Source: Verrucomicrobiaceae bacterium (lineage in GTDB: Bacteria; Verrucomicrobiota; Verrucomicrobiia; Verrucomicrobiales; Verrucomicrobiaceae). From it: DNA of 56,173 bases. The position numbers and the translations under genes were made by a program. The stretch lies in assembly GCA_016795375.1 (NCBI GenBank), contig JAEUHJ010000172.1:1-56173 (forward strand), written 5' to 3'. The notes under the pieces were generated by a model. The model ran no database searches. It was given only the letters and a program-made list of their open reading frames with translations, and was not told the DNA's origin. Shown in pieces: positions 43,466 through 52,109 of the stretch; position 1 is the stretch's first letter; each line of letters starts with the position of its first letter.

Positions 43466-46400
43466 TCAAGGCTTCGCGGCCTTCTCCTCCCAAGCCTTGG
43501 TGCGGGCAGCGTTGATTTCCTGACAGCGTTTCCAAGAATTGCGTTTCACATATCCCCAGAGCGACTTGCCTGAAACGAGATGAGCGGGAGTAAGCTCCCC
43601 CTCCTGGATTCCATGAAGTTCGGCAACACCCCAATGAGTGCCCCGGAGATTGGCGACATCGGCAAAAAAGTTGGGATGACGGCTCTCGCTGGCCTTGAGC
43701 GACAGTTTGTCGGCGAGCTTTTGCCACCGCTTCTTGCGCACGTCGGTCGTTGCAGCGTCAGCCTTCTTCAATGCTTTGTGAACTGACGGCGTGACGATCT
43801 GAATGCGCTTGTCACCCTCCAGTGTTCCATGCTTGCGCTTTTCACGGGCGAAAAACTTGTCGGGCTTCGCCACCACTTCTTCGGATTGCTGCCTCTGTGC
43901 CTCGGACTTCTTGCTCTTCTTTTTAACCTTGGGTCTGGCAGTGCCTTCGCCAGCTTCCCGCTCAGACCTGAGCCTTGAATGGATGCTCCAGATGCGCGGA
44001 TGAGCCACGCATCGCAACGCAAGGTTCACAGCGGCATTGATGTCCGCGTGAATCAACCTCGGCAGATGCTCCTGCCCCTCCTCAAGCCGTACGGGCAGAT
44101 ATTGGATGACAGGCCGGTGCTTCTTGGGTTTCGCCTTGTCTTTTGGGGGGCGTTGATAGTGCCGGTTCAGATTTGAAATCGGGATGAAGACGCCTCCACC
44201 GGCATCGTGAACCAGCAGTGTTCGATATTCATTCCCATCAGTGCCATCGCGGCCCGCATTGATGCGCCTGACTTCGGCATACAAGCTCTCCCATTGTTCA
44301 CGGCGCTCTCTTTGCTCCTTGGTTTCCTCCTTGCCGTCATCACGCTTTCGAATCCGCCAGCGCCATTTGGACTCATTGAGCATAGGAGGGGACAATTCGC
44401 TGGCTCTGAAACCGGCCACACCCGTTCTCGAACAAAAGCGTGATGAGTATGCCGCCGGTGTCTCGACCAGCGGAATACCAAACGGTTCGCACATCTCCTT
44501 GAGCTTGTCTCGGATCGCCCGATGGCACCACTTCATCAGGCGGCTGTTTTCACGCGGGGCACGCCCTTGTGACGTCTTGTAGCGGCCTAGGTCTTCGATG
44601 ACAATGAAATCAACGACCTCACGCCACGAATTGTCATCGGCGGAGGGGCTGCCTTTGTCATTCACCTTCACATACTCACCGTGAAGGTCTTGCGCCTCCG
44701 CTTCCTTCCTCAATCTGGAACGATCCGCCTTCAAATCCTGGATTATCTGTGCGGACTCGCAGCGTTCAATAGCCTGATGGAAGGCTTTGTTGGCCTCCTT
44801 GATGGCAGACTTTGGCGTAGCCAGTGCGAGTCCAAGCGCCTCAGCCAGAATCATGTGCGCTGTTTGATTCCTTCGTTGTTCCTTGAGACCATCGAGCTTT
44901 GCCAGCACCGCTGGACACGGGTCGGGAATAGAATCATCGCGACCACGAGGAGGAGGATCGCCGATCTTCCGACGGAGAGTCTGATTGAGTGACTGGCAGC
45001 GTTTGCGCAGTTCCTCCATCTGTTCGATGCGTTCAATCGAGAGGCCGCGCTGCCCCGCGAGCATCTTCTCTTCCTTGGTTTGGGACTTGATTTTTTCCTT
45101 CGGCCACTCCTCATACGCCAATAGATGGCAATCCCCTTTGTCTGGATGTGTTTTCCATTTCAGGCAGCCGGACCGGGAGTGATAAATGCGGTTGGCGATC
45201 TCCTCCAACCATGGCGTCAGCGCCTTCACGAGATTCGCCAGAGATGTTTTCAGTTCCGCAGCACGGACGGTTGCATCGCGCACCTTTTCATCAGCTCTGC
45301 CATCGATTCTCTTGCACTCCTCTTTGGCGTTTTCGTGAGTTTGGGAAGGCAGCCATTCATGGGCGTCTGCTTCGGCGATCTCCTTGATTGCAATCCGCCG
45401 CCGTTCCTCCTGATCCTTTCGCTCCTCGTTTGGAGCCAGATACCAGCACCAGCGGTGCAGCTTGGCGGCAAATGATTGCGCCCGCCGCAATGTCACCAGC
45501 AATTTGTAGTTTTGCTCGGGATAGAAGATCATCTCCCGCGCCTGTTCCGGCGTGCGGCAGTGCTCATCCAACAAGTCGGGCTGCTTCATCTCCCCCAATA
45601 ATTCAACAAACCGCCTGCTTTCGTAGAGAGTTGCCTGACGTCCAGCCGATCCCGAAAGCTCTTCTCGGAATTTCTCAGTGTCGGCAACTGGTTTCTTGTC
45701 CTTGAACTCGGGCCGATAAACTCTTGCATCCTCTCCTTGCAGCCGGTGCAAGCCAGTGTGAATCACGCGAGCATACCAGACCCTCTTGCCCTCCGGGCTG
45801 GTTATCATTCCGATGTATCTTGCCTTTGCCTTCTCCGGCTCAGTGTATGCGCAGGAGAATTCGACGATGGCAAAGGCTCCCGCCTGCTTTTGCCCCAGAT
45901 CTACGGAGAGCACCCGGAAGCGCTCTAGCCCAACGGAGTCAAACCATTTGCCAGGGAAGTCTTTTTTGCTCGCAACTTTCGACCAATCTTCATGCGGCCA
46001 GCGCAAAACCGATTCGTGGCCATCACGGTTCCAATTAAATTGCATCGTCCAGGGCCACTTCTCCCGTTTCATGGTCTTCCGCAGACGTGCGGTCAGGTCT
46101 GCCTTGTTAATCTTCAGAACGAAGTTCAGCAGCAACCGGTCTGGCTGCGGATTGCGGTTGCCAGCCGACCAGTCAGGCATCAAAGACACGGCATGTTTGC
46201 TGAAGTCATGCTTCAAGTCGGTCTCTTCACTGTTTTGCTCTCTGTCATCCACCGGCTGCTTGTCTGCGATTTTGAGTGCCTTTACCATGGGCTGCATCCA
46301 GTTCGCAGCTTTCAAATTCTCATTCTCAGTTAGTGCCCTCGATCCATCCCGAAGCAGCCGTGGCGCGGTGTAGTGAATCCTCACATTCTGCCGGTGATAA

Positions 46401-48643
46401 AAAATTTTGTCTCCCTGTCTGCGCTCAATGGCGATTTGTGTTTCAAACCACAAACCATCGGCCCCGCCGCCATGCTTGAAGCCTCCTTGTGAGCCGCCCT
46501 TGAGATCGTAGAGCCGCCTCGATAGCGCGGCATCTGCCGGAGTGTATTGCACCGGCTTTTTCAGCTCGTCGATGCGTTCCTTGATCTCCAGGTAGCGCAT
46601 GTAGTCACGCACGATGTTCCCGGAATGATTCTTCTCTTTCCTCTCCTGCTCCTGCGCGGGCGTAGGATTTCGCCACAGGCACCAGTTGTCTTTTTCGAGC
46701 AGTTTTTCAAAAAGCAGCACCGCGCCAACATCATCACGGTGTTCTTGTTGATGGGGCTTGAGCACCTTGTCTTTGAGAATGGTCTTCTTTGCCTCTGTGT
46801 ATTCCTCCTCTGGCGTGACATGCTTGTTCCAAGCCTCCTGCAACTCCTCAAACCCTCGCAGAGCGGCCTGACTGAAGCCATACTTATGAACCTCGCCTTC
46901 CACCACGCCATCCGCCACGGCCAGCGTGGCATGGAGCTTCTGAATCACTGTTAACCGCAAATCGTCCTTGAAGCCGGGAATGTGATCATCGTCACCTTCA
47001 TCGTCGTCGGATGACTTCGCACGGCCAGTGCCATCATACGCCTTCTCCTTCGCTTCGAGTTCGGCTCGTTCCTTGTCCCTCTCCTCGGTCTTCTTCTTGA
47101 TTTGATTGGGAGCCTTCAAGGCTTCCTCAAGCGCCGCGAATTCAAACTCCTTCCAATCCGTCTCGCCGGCCTCCCATGCCACACGCTTGTCGGGTGTTTG
47201 GGCGTCGTCATGAAGTGACAGGAAACCTTTGACGGCAGTAAAGCCTGGGAAAACGACACCGCATTGATCTCGAATCGCTTGAATGAAGTTGCTGCACGGT
47301 TGCGCATCGCTTTTTGCTGCTGGAGCAGTCTCTGGGGCATTTCCCTTCTTTGCTGCGCGTGCTGCGGCCTTGGCGGTGCTGTCACGGACCTTGTTCACCT
47401 TGGCGAAGGGCTCTTTGCCATTGAGTTCGTCGTCTTTTGCTTCTTTAGCACCACACAACCCATGCTGGTCAACGAACGCCAGGTAGGCTGGCGGATCATC
47501 CTTGATGATACGGCCCAGGAACTTGGGCAGCAATCTCGCCTTCAATGCCGTTGCCACCTGTGGCTTGTCCTTGCTGAGATGCATCAGAACAAAGATCTCG
47601 ACGGAAGCGTTGTCCTTGCCCTTGCCTCCTGTGGACCACTTCTGGAACGAGCAAGCGTCTGGTTTTTCTTTACATTCCTCCTCCTTGCGTTTGATCTCGT
47701 TCTCAATCGCTGACAATTCCAAGGCAAGAGCATCAGTGCTTCCACCGAGAAGGGTGAAGGCATCGGAGAAACCATTTTCATCGGTCAAACTCTTCAACGT
47801 TGCACAACATGCCTTCCATTTGGTGATCGCTTCCGCGCCTTTGAAACACTCCACTCCCGCCGCGTCATCCTGTTCAGTCTCGGTTTCAACATGCTCTTCA
47901 TCCGGCTCGTCGGAAACATCTCCAGCTTCCTCATCATGCTCTTCCACCACGCTGCTCAAGTATGTTTCATTGATCTTCCGCTCTGCCAGCTTGACGAGTT
48001 CTTGGGCACCTGCGTGAAACAGAGCCGCCATGAAGTCATTGATCCCGTGGTTCTTCCGATAATACGCCTTGGCTGGCGATTCACCGCTCGCGTGATTCCA
48101 GCAAAGCCAGGGCCAGTCGCCGCGAGCCATTTTCTGCGGATTAAGTCCACGGCTTTTCGGCGGGAACATTTCTGCCATCACACCATGAAGCACATCCACC
48201 TGGGCATCAGGTGACAAATGACGCCTGGGAAACGCCTTCAGCACGTTCGCAAAAACTCGCTTCCCGCACTCCTCCCATGTCGTCTCTTCAAGCTTGATAC
48301 CAAGAGTTCGACTCAAGGAGCGGCGCATCCCTTCTCTGGTTTTTCCTTTGTGGGTAAAATCTTCCCACCGTTCTCTCACCTGCTGCGCAAACTTGCCCAT
48401 CGCTGTCAGTTCACCTTTCGAGTCACGCATTCCCTCAGCCATGAAGGCGAGAGAGAAGGCATCATAATTCACCGCATCCTGAAACACCTCATGGTGCCGC
48501 CACAGCGCGGCCTCGCCGTCCGGCAGGTCGATCCAGTCGTTTTTTTCGGCCCCTTTTTCCTTCTTTCGGCCAACCTGCTGCCCGGCACTGGCAGGGGCGG
48601 GCATCTGCACCTTCGTGACACGTCCTTGGTAAATCCGGTTCAT
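43466..48643 (-). CDS. cas12b: Cas12b, giant type V-B effector nuclease
   Basis: Predicted 1725-aa RNA-guided DNA nuclease. N-terminal blocks (AALWRHHEVFQDAVNYDAF, a WED/REC start) match Cas12b. A later LLFEKLLEKDNWCLWRNP near residue 640 and LGRYKTSQGRAPRENSRLMKW near 1353 also match. RuvC-I is FRVLSVDLGQKQAGA with D915, RuvC-II is FIVIEDLGR with E1350, and RuvC-III is LIHADINAAVNLAL with D1534. The AAYSSRFCSRTGVAGFR block agrees with Cas12b and lacks the paired zinc cysteines of Cas12f-like nucleases. Known Cas12b enzymes have about 1,100-1,200 aa and, in A. acidoterrestris, catalytic residues D570, E848 and D977. Here about 305 of the extra residues precede the LLFEKL block, with an acidic tract near 232-265 and an Asp-rich tract near 541-557. 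It needs a crRNA and tracrRNA, and cuts double-stranded DNA. The gene is transcribed leftward with the cas operon. Confidence 0.93.
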   Translation of the reverse strand: MNRIYQGRVTKVQMPAPASAGQQVGRKKEKGAEKNDWIDLPDGEAALWRHHEVFQDAVNYDAFSLAFMAEGMRDSKGELTAMGKFAQQVRERWEDFTHKGKTREGMRRSLSRTLGIKLEETTWEECGKRVFANVLKAFPRRHLSPDAQVDVLHGVMAEMFPPKSRGLNPQKMARGDWPWLCWNHASGESPAKAYYRKNHGINDFMAALFHAGAQELVKLAERKINETYLSSVVEEHDEEAGDVSDEPDEEHVETETEQDDAAGVECFKGAEAITKWKACCATLKSLTDENGFSDAFTLLGGSTDALALELSAIENEIKRKEEECKEKPDACSFQKWSTGGKGKDNASVEIFVLMHLSKDKPQVATALKARLLPKFLGRIIKDDPPAYLAFVDQHGLCGAKEAKDDELNGKEPFAKVNKVRDSTAKAAARAAKKGNAPETAPAAKSDAQPCSNFIQAIRDQCGVVFPGFTAVKGFLSLHDDAQTPDKRVAWEAGETDWKEFEFAALEEALKAPNQIKKKTEERDKERAELEAKEKAYDGTGRAKSSDDDEGDDDHIPGFKDDLRLTVIQKLHATLAVADGVVEGEVHKYGFSQAALRGFEELQEAWNKHVTPEEEYTEAKKTILKDKVLKPHQQEHRDDVGAVLLFEKLLEKDNWCLWRNPTPAQEQERKEKNHSGNIVRDYMRYLEIKERIDELKKPVQYTPADAALSRRLYDLKGGSQGGFKHGGGADGLWFETQIAIERRQGDKIFYHRQNVRIHYTAPRLLRDGSRALTENENLKAANWMQPMVKALKIADKQPVDDREQNSEETDLKHDFSKHAVSLMPDWSAGNRNPQPDRLLLNFVLKINKADLTARLRKTMKREKWPWTMQFNWNRDGHESVLRWPHEDWSKVASKKDFPGKWFDSVGLERFRVLSVDLGQKQAGAFAIVEFSCAYTEPEKAKARYIGMITSPEGKRVWYARVIHTGLHRLQGEDARVYRPEFKDKKPVADTEKFREELSGSAGRQATLYESRRFVELLGEMKQPDLLDEHCRTPEQAREMIFYPEQNYKLLVTLRRAQSFAAKLHRWCWYLAPNEERKDQEERRRIAIKEIAEADAHEWLPSQTHENAKEECKRIDGRADEKVRDATVRAAELKTSLANLVKALTPWLEEIANRIYHSRSGCLKWKTHPDKGDCHLLAYEEWPKEKIKSQTKEEKMLAGQRGLSIERIEQMEELRKRCQSLNQTLRRKIGDPPPRGRDDSIPDPCPAVLAKLDGLKEQRRNQTAHMILAEALGLALATPKSAIKEANKAFHQAIERCESAQIIQDLKADRSRLRKEAEAQDLHGEYVKVNDKGSPSADDNSWREVVDFIVIEDLGRYKTSQGRAPRENSRLMKWCHRAIRDKLKEMCEPFGIPLVETPAAYSSRFCSRTGVAGFRASELSPPMLNESKWRWRIRKRDDGKEETKEQRERREQWESLYAEVRRINAGRDGTDGNEYRTLLVHDAGGGVFIPISNLNRHYQRPPKDKAKPKKHRPVIQYLPVRLEEGQEHLPRLIHADINAAVNLALRCVAHPRIWSIHSRLRSEREAGEGTARPKVKKKSKKSEAQRQQSEEVVAKPDKFFAREKRKHGTLEGDKRIQIVTPSVHKALKKADAATTDVRKKRWQKLADKLSLKASESRHPNFFADVANLRGTHWGVAELHGIQEGELTPAHLVSGKSLWGYVKRNSWKRCQEINAARTKAWEEKAAKP

Positions 48644-48777
48644 GGTTCCGGCAGGCTAGAAGGAGCGCGCAGGACTGGCAAGAAGTCACTTCATTTGTTT
48701 TCTCGGGATGACTGGATGATTTATCGAGGCTGTCAGTCGTCTGTGATGTAGGATGCCGCACGAACTGCTCTCCAAAA
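48644..48777. promoter_or_regulatory. Divergent intergenic region: promoters of cas12b and the 48778 gene
   Basis: This 134-bp gap separates two divergent genes, so both promoters should lie here. It is more AT-rich than the flanking genes. I could not identify a good -35/-10 pair, and I saw no Shine-Dalgarno motif before the cas12b ATG. A tracrRNA gene could also fit, but no anti-repeat was found. Confidence 0.4.
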
Positions 48778-49767
48778 ATGATGAAACACCACCGTCTCAA
48801 GCCGCGGATTGTCGAGGAAGAGGATTTGGAAGCCGACAAGCGGCAGGAGTTGCATCTCTACACGCGCTTCATTCCACCGCCGGGCCATGATTTTGGGGAG
48901 ACAGTGAGCCTGATGGAACTTTATGCCGAGGCTGAGGCATGGCGCATCAGGCAGCGCCGGACCGCTTTGCAGGTGCAGAATGCCGAGGCTGTACCAGCCC
49001 CTCGCCGTGCGTCACAACCGGAGCTTGAGGAGATGACGCCGGAGGAGCTGGAAGACAGGCAATCATGCCTGGATGCCGAGGTAAAGATGCACGAGGCATT
49101 TTCCAAACTCCTGCCGCGCATGATGAACGGGGACAAATCTGCCGCCGAGGCCCTGCTGACAACGGCGCACCACATGACGGTGATGTTGCAGGTCATGTAT
49201 CACGGGAATCCGGGACTTTTTCATGACAAGACCCAGTTCATGCAGCAGGTGCCGGTGCTGGCGTGCTTGGAGCCCGGTTGGGAGGCAAGAGCCAGCACAC
49301 ACATGGAGCACCTCAAGCTGGGGGCGGCGCTGGCGCACAGCCATCTGAAGCCCAGCGCCCACAAAACCGAGCACAACATCTGCCGCGCCTGGGCACACCG
49401 GGCCATCGAAACTCTGGAACAGAATCGCTACGGGCCTGCCTGGTGGCAGAGCATCCATCCTTACCTGGATGCGGGAAACCGTCCGGATTTGCGCCTCCGC
49501 GTGCCGCCAGACTGGGTGGTGCGGGCGTGGCAGTTGCCGCCGCTCTCCAAGGAGACGGTGAAGCAGTGGGCAGCCCTGTCTCGCGAGATGATCCGGGAGC
49601 AGGTGTCCGGCTTTCATGAGCGTGAGGAGTTCAAACATGAGCTTTCGCGCATCAAGGCGCGGACAAGGCATCGGGAGGATGTCGATGCGGGCAAAAAACT
49701 ACCGGGCACGTTGCAGAACGCGCTGCTGGACAAGATCGCCGACGCGATACGCTCCATCGTGGCTTGA
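48778..49767 (+). CDS. Hypothetical protein upstream of a KTSC gene
   Basis: Predicted 329-aa protein without signal peptide. The first half is acidic and helical (EEDLEADKRQEL ... ELEEMTPEELEDRQSCLDAEVKMHEAFSKLL). The second half has several tryptophans and 'RPDLRLRVPPDWVVRAW' and 'SREMIREQVSGFHE' segments. I do not recognise a family. It is divergent from cas12b and followed by a KTSC gene on the same strand. The start could be the ATG at 48778 or 48781. Function unknown. Confidence 0.6.
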   Translation: MMKHHRLKPRIVEEEDLEADKRQELHLYTRFIPPPGHDFGETVSLMELYAEAEAWRIRQRRTALQVQNAEAVPAPRRASQPELEEMTPEELEDRQSCLDAEVKMHEAFSKLLPRMMNGDKSAAEALLTTAHHMTVMLQVMYHGNPGLFHDKTQFMQQVPVLACLEPGWEARASTHMEHLKLGAALAHSHLKPSAHKTEHNICRAWAHRAIETLEQNRYGPAWWQSIHPYLDAGNRPDLRLRVPPDWVVRAWQLPPLSKETVKQWAALSREMIREQVSGFHEREEFKHELSRIKARTRHREDVDAGKKLPGTLQNALLDKIADAIRSIVA

Positions 49768-49836
49768 AAGTGCTCGGATTTTCCCCTGATTTTTCGTGGA
49801 GGATCAAACAGCATGGATGCGCATTGATGGTGGCCT

Positions 49837-50034
49837 ATGTGTTACTTCAACTCATCCGCCATTGTGGCTGCGGATTACGATCCGGCCAGCCGTCTCCTCC
49901 ACATCTGGTTCACGTCCAAAGACGAGCCTTACACCCACTATCGTGTGCCCGAGCATATCTTCCGAGGGCTGATCACCGCCCCCTCCGCAGGCAGCTACTA
50001 CAACTCCCACATCCGTGGACGCTACACCGCCTGA
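49837..50034 (+). CDS. KTSC-domain small protein
   Basis: Predicted 65-aa protein that is almost wholly a KTSC domain (PF13619): S-S-A-I ... YDPASRLLHIWFTSKDEPYTHYRVPEHIFRGLITAPSAGSYYNSHIRGRY. The domain was named after lysyl-tRNA synthetase C-terminal parts and also occurs alone in phage-related and bacterial proteins. It is thought to bind nucleic acid, but that is uncertain here. It ends 3 bp before the start of the gene at 50038. Confidence 0.8.
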   Translation: MCYFNSSAIVAADYDPASRLLHIWFTSKDEPYTHYRVPEHIFRGLITAPSAGSYYNSHIRGRYTA

Positions 50035-50037
50035 ATC

Positions 50038-50865
50038 ATGAGAGCACGCAATGGCAAGATCGCCCGGCTTCCCAAAGTCATCCGTGAGCAGCTCAACCAG
50101 CGGCTGGCTGACGGCGAAGCCGGTGAAACGCTGCTCGAATGGCTGCACGCGCAGCCGGAGGTGCTCGAAGTGCTCATTCGCGACTTTGAAGGCCGCCCGA
50201 TCCTCAAGCAGAACCTCTCCGACTGGCGGCGGGGCGGTTTCCGCGACTGGGAGGCCAGGCAGGAGCGCATCGAAACAGTGCGGAGGATTGCCGAGGAAGC
50301 GGACGACATAGAATCGGCGGCCGCCGAACTGCCGGACCGCTTGTCAGCCATCGTGGCGGAACGGTTTGCCAGCCTCATCGCGGCCACCGCCAGCGTGAAG
50401 GACTGGAGCAAGCCACGCCTGCGCGCCCAACTGATGGAGCTCTGCGGGAGCGTCGCTTCTCTGCGCCGCTTTGACCAGGGCGTGGCACGCCTGAAACTGG
50501 AACGCGAGCAGCTCGACCTCAAGAAGGCGGAGCTGGCGCTGGCGCAGGAGGCGCAGACGAAACGCACGCATGAGCAATGGCGCGAGTGGACGGACGCCCA
50601 CACGTCCCATCTTCTCAAGACCAGCAAGTCGCCGGAGGAGGCGCTGCGCGGCATCCTGATCCTCCTCCACGGACACGCGGACGAGGATCTGATCCGGCGG
50701 GAACGCGAACGCAACCATGCGAAGGCCGGGCTGCCGTTGCTCCCGGACGATGCCACGCTGCTGGAACGCACGCAGAACCTGATGCAGGCCCGCGCGATCG
50801 CGGAGGAAATCCGCAAGGGTGGTGCGCAGGAGAGTCAAGGCCAGTCAAACCCAGTCAAGCCATGA
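50038..50865 (+). CDS. Hypothetical protein with weak resemblance to phage Mu Gp27 (DUF3486)
   Basis: Predicted 275-aa protein, 3 bp after the KTSC gene and so probably translated with it. The N-terminal 'GKIARLPKVIREQLNQRLADGEAGETLLEWL' has the shape of a helix-turn-helix DNA-binding domain like that of Mu Gp27/DUF3486. The middle (residues about 150-215) is a long charged helix that may form a coiled coil. The end is Gln/Ser-rich. Phage ancestry is possible but not proven. Role unknown. Confidence 0.5.
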   Translation: MRARNGKIARLPKVIREQLNQRLADGEAGETLLEWLHAQPEVLEVLIRDFEGRPILKQNLSDWRRGGFRDWEARQERIETVRRIAEEADDIESAAAELPDRLSAIVAERFASLIAATASVKDWSKPRLRAQLMELCGSVASLRRFDQGVARLKLEREQLDLKKAELALAQEAQTKRTHEQWREWTDAHTSHLLKTSKSPEEALRGILILLHGHADEDLIRRERERNHAKAGLPLLPDDATLLERTQNLMQARAIAEEIRKGGAQESQGQSNPVKP

Positions 50866-50999
50866 ACGATGATGCTGCGACCAGCACGCTTGCAATGGGC
50901 CACCGGGCATCACTCATCTCTATTTCTTCTTCCGATTTTTTCGGCCAATGCCTGCGGGCAGGAGTGCCCGCGCTCCCTTCTTGCTGTCGGAAGAGCGGT

Positions 51000-52109
51000 T
51001 TAATAGAGCACCGCGAAGATCTCTCCATCCGCATACGCGGCGGTGAAGTCCCACACGGGCATGCCGGGCCGCGTGCCGCGCTCAGCAGCGGGCTTGCCGC
51101 TGGCATCAAGCACCTGCCAGCCGAGCTGCCCGCCTTTGTTCCAGCCGGTGCCGATGCTCCAGGTGATGAGGGTCTCGCCTTTGGAGTTCACCGCGAGCGA
51201 TGGATGACGCGTGTTCGATTCGGAGACGGCGAGCGCGTCGGATTTCGCGTCGAGGAGGGCGGTGAAGACTTTTCCTTCGGCCTCCCACGCGGCGCGGGTG
51301 TGCTGGCCGTCGCTGATGATGCTGGCGCTGCTCATGGGGCAGGCGTTGATGGCCCAGGGGCCGACATCGCGGTGCTGGAAGGTGGTGCCGCCGTCGTGTG
51401 AGGTCATGAGCACGATGTCACGCTGGCTCATGCTGCGGGCGGCGCGATAGAGCGTGTACAATTCACCGGAGGGCGCGACGAAGGCCCTGAGCGAGCAGCA
51501 GGCACACACGCCGGGATCGTCGGCGTTGGCGATCTTCGGCGGGGTGAAGGTGAGGCCGTTGTCGGTGGATTTGAGGACATAGACGCGGCGGTTGATCTCG
51601 CCGGGTTCCGCTCCGGCGGGGGCGCCGTGCCAGACGACGAAGACCCCGCCCTTCGCGCTGGCGGCGACGGACGCGCCGCCGTCGAGCGCCTGAGTGTCGG
51701 CGCGGAGATCGCGTTGTGGCTCGAAACTCATGCCGCCATCGAGCGAGCGGGTGTAGAGCAACGGGGAGGGGATGTTGCGTTTGTGATCGCCGACGCCGTT
51801 CCAGACGATGTGGAGCGAGCCGTCCTTGCCGGCGGCGATCTGCGCACCGCGAATGGTGCCGGCGGCGATGGCGGAGCCGGGGATGCTGTTGATGGTACGT
51901 GGCGTGCTCCAGGAGGCGGAGCCGTTTTTTTTCACGCAATGGCGCACGTCACAGCCACGCGGGTCGCCTTTGAGATAGACGAGATGCAGCGTGCCGTCGC
52001 TGGTGGTGACGATCTGGGGCTGCACACCACCTTCAGGGACGCGTTCGAGGCGGACATCGGCGGCGGCGGCTGTCAGCGCGGCGAGGAGGAGCGGCAGGAT
52101 CGTTTTCAT
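51000..52109 (-). CDS. Secreted sialidase-like beta-propeller protein
   Basis: Predicted 369-aa protein with a signal peptide (MKTILPLLLAALTAAAA). It is built from sialidase-type blades with Asp-box-like motifs (SLDGGMSF, STDNGLTF, SHDGGTTF). The catalytic arginine triad of true sialidases is not obvious to me, so it may be a non-catalytic BNR-repeat protein. It is read immediately after the ABC-ATPase gene, whose stop codon overlaps its ATG (ATGA). It is probably periplasmic. Substrate unknown. Confidence 0.75.
   Translation of the reverse strand: MKTILPLLLAALTAAAADVRLERVPEGGVQPQIVTTSDGTLHLVYLKGDPRGCDVRHCVKKNGSASWSTPRTINSIPGSAIAAGTIRGAQIAAGKDGSLHIVWNGVGDHKRNIPSPLLYTRSLDGGMSFEPQRDLRADTQALDGGASVAASAKGGVFVVWHGAPAGAEPGEINRRVYVLKSTDNGLTFTPPKIANADDPGVCACCSLRAFVAPSGELYTLYRAARSMSQRDIVLMTSHDGGTTFQHRDVGPWAINACPMSSASIISDGQHTRAAWEAEGKVFTALLDAKSDALAVSESNTRHPSLAVNSKGETLITWSIGTGWNKGGQLGWQVLDASGKPAAERGTRPGMPVWDFTAAYADGEIFAVLY

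Noticed and set aside
45361..45400. Partial similarity to the repeat (GCTTCGG ... CTTGATT) inside the effector gene as a tracrRNA anti-repeat
   Set aside because: It is in the coding sequence and is interrupted by mismatches. Short coincidences of this type are common.
43466..48643. Cas12a, Cas12f or TnpB identity for the effector
   Set aside because: The FENSRLMKW/SSRF-x-x-x-TG-x-x-G-x-R region, the HADINAA RuvC-III motif, the cas4-cas1 fusion and the lack of paired zinc cysteines fit Cas12b, while Cas12a has a different RuvC context and TnpB/Cas12f are far shorter.
48786..48806. Sequence CCGTCTCAAGC near the start of the 48778 gene, resembling the 5' end of the CRISPR repeat
   Set aside because: It matches 10 of 11 bases, which is expected about once by chance in a window of this size on both strands. 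It lies inside a coding region and does not continue the match.
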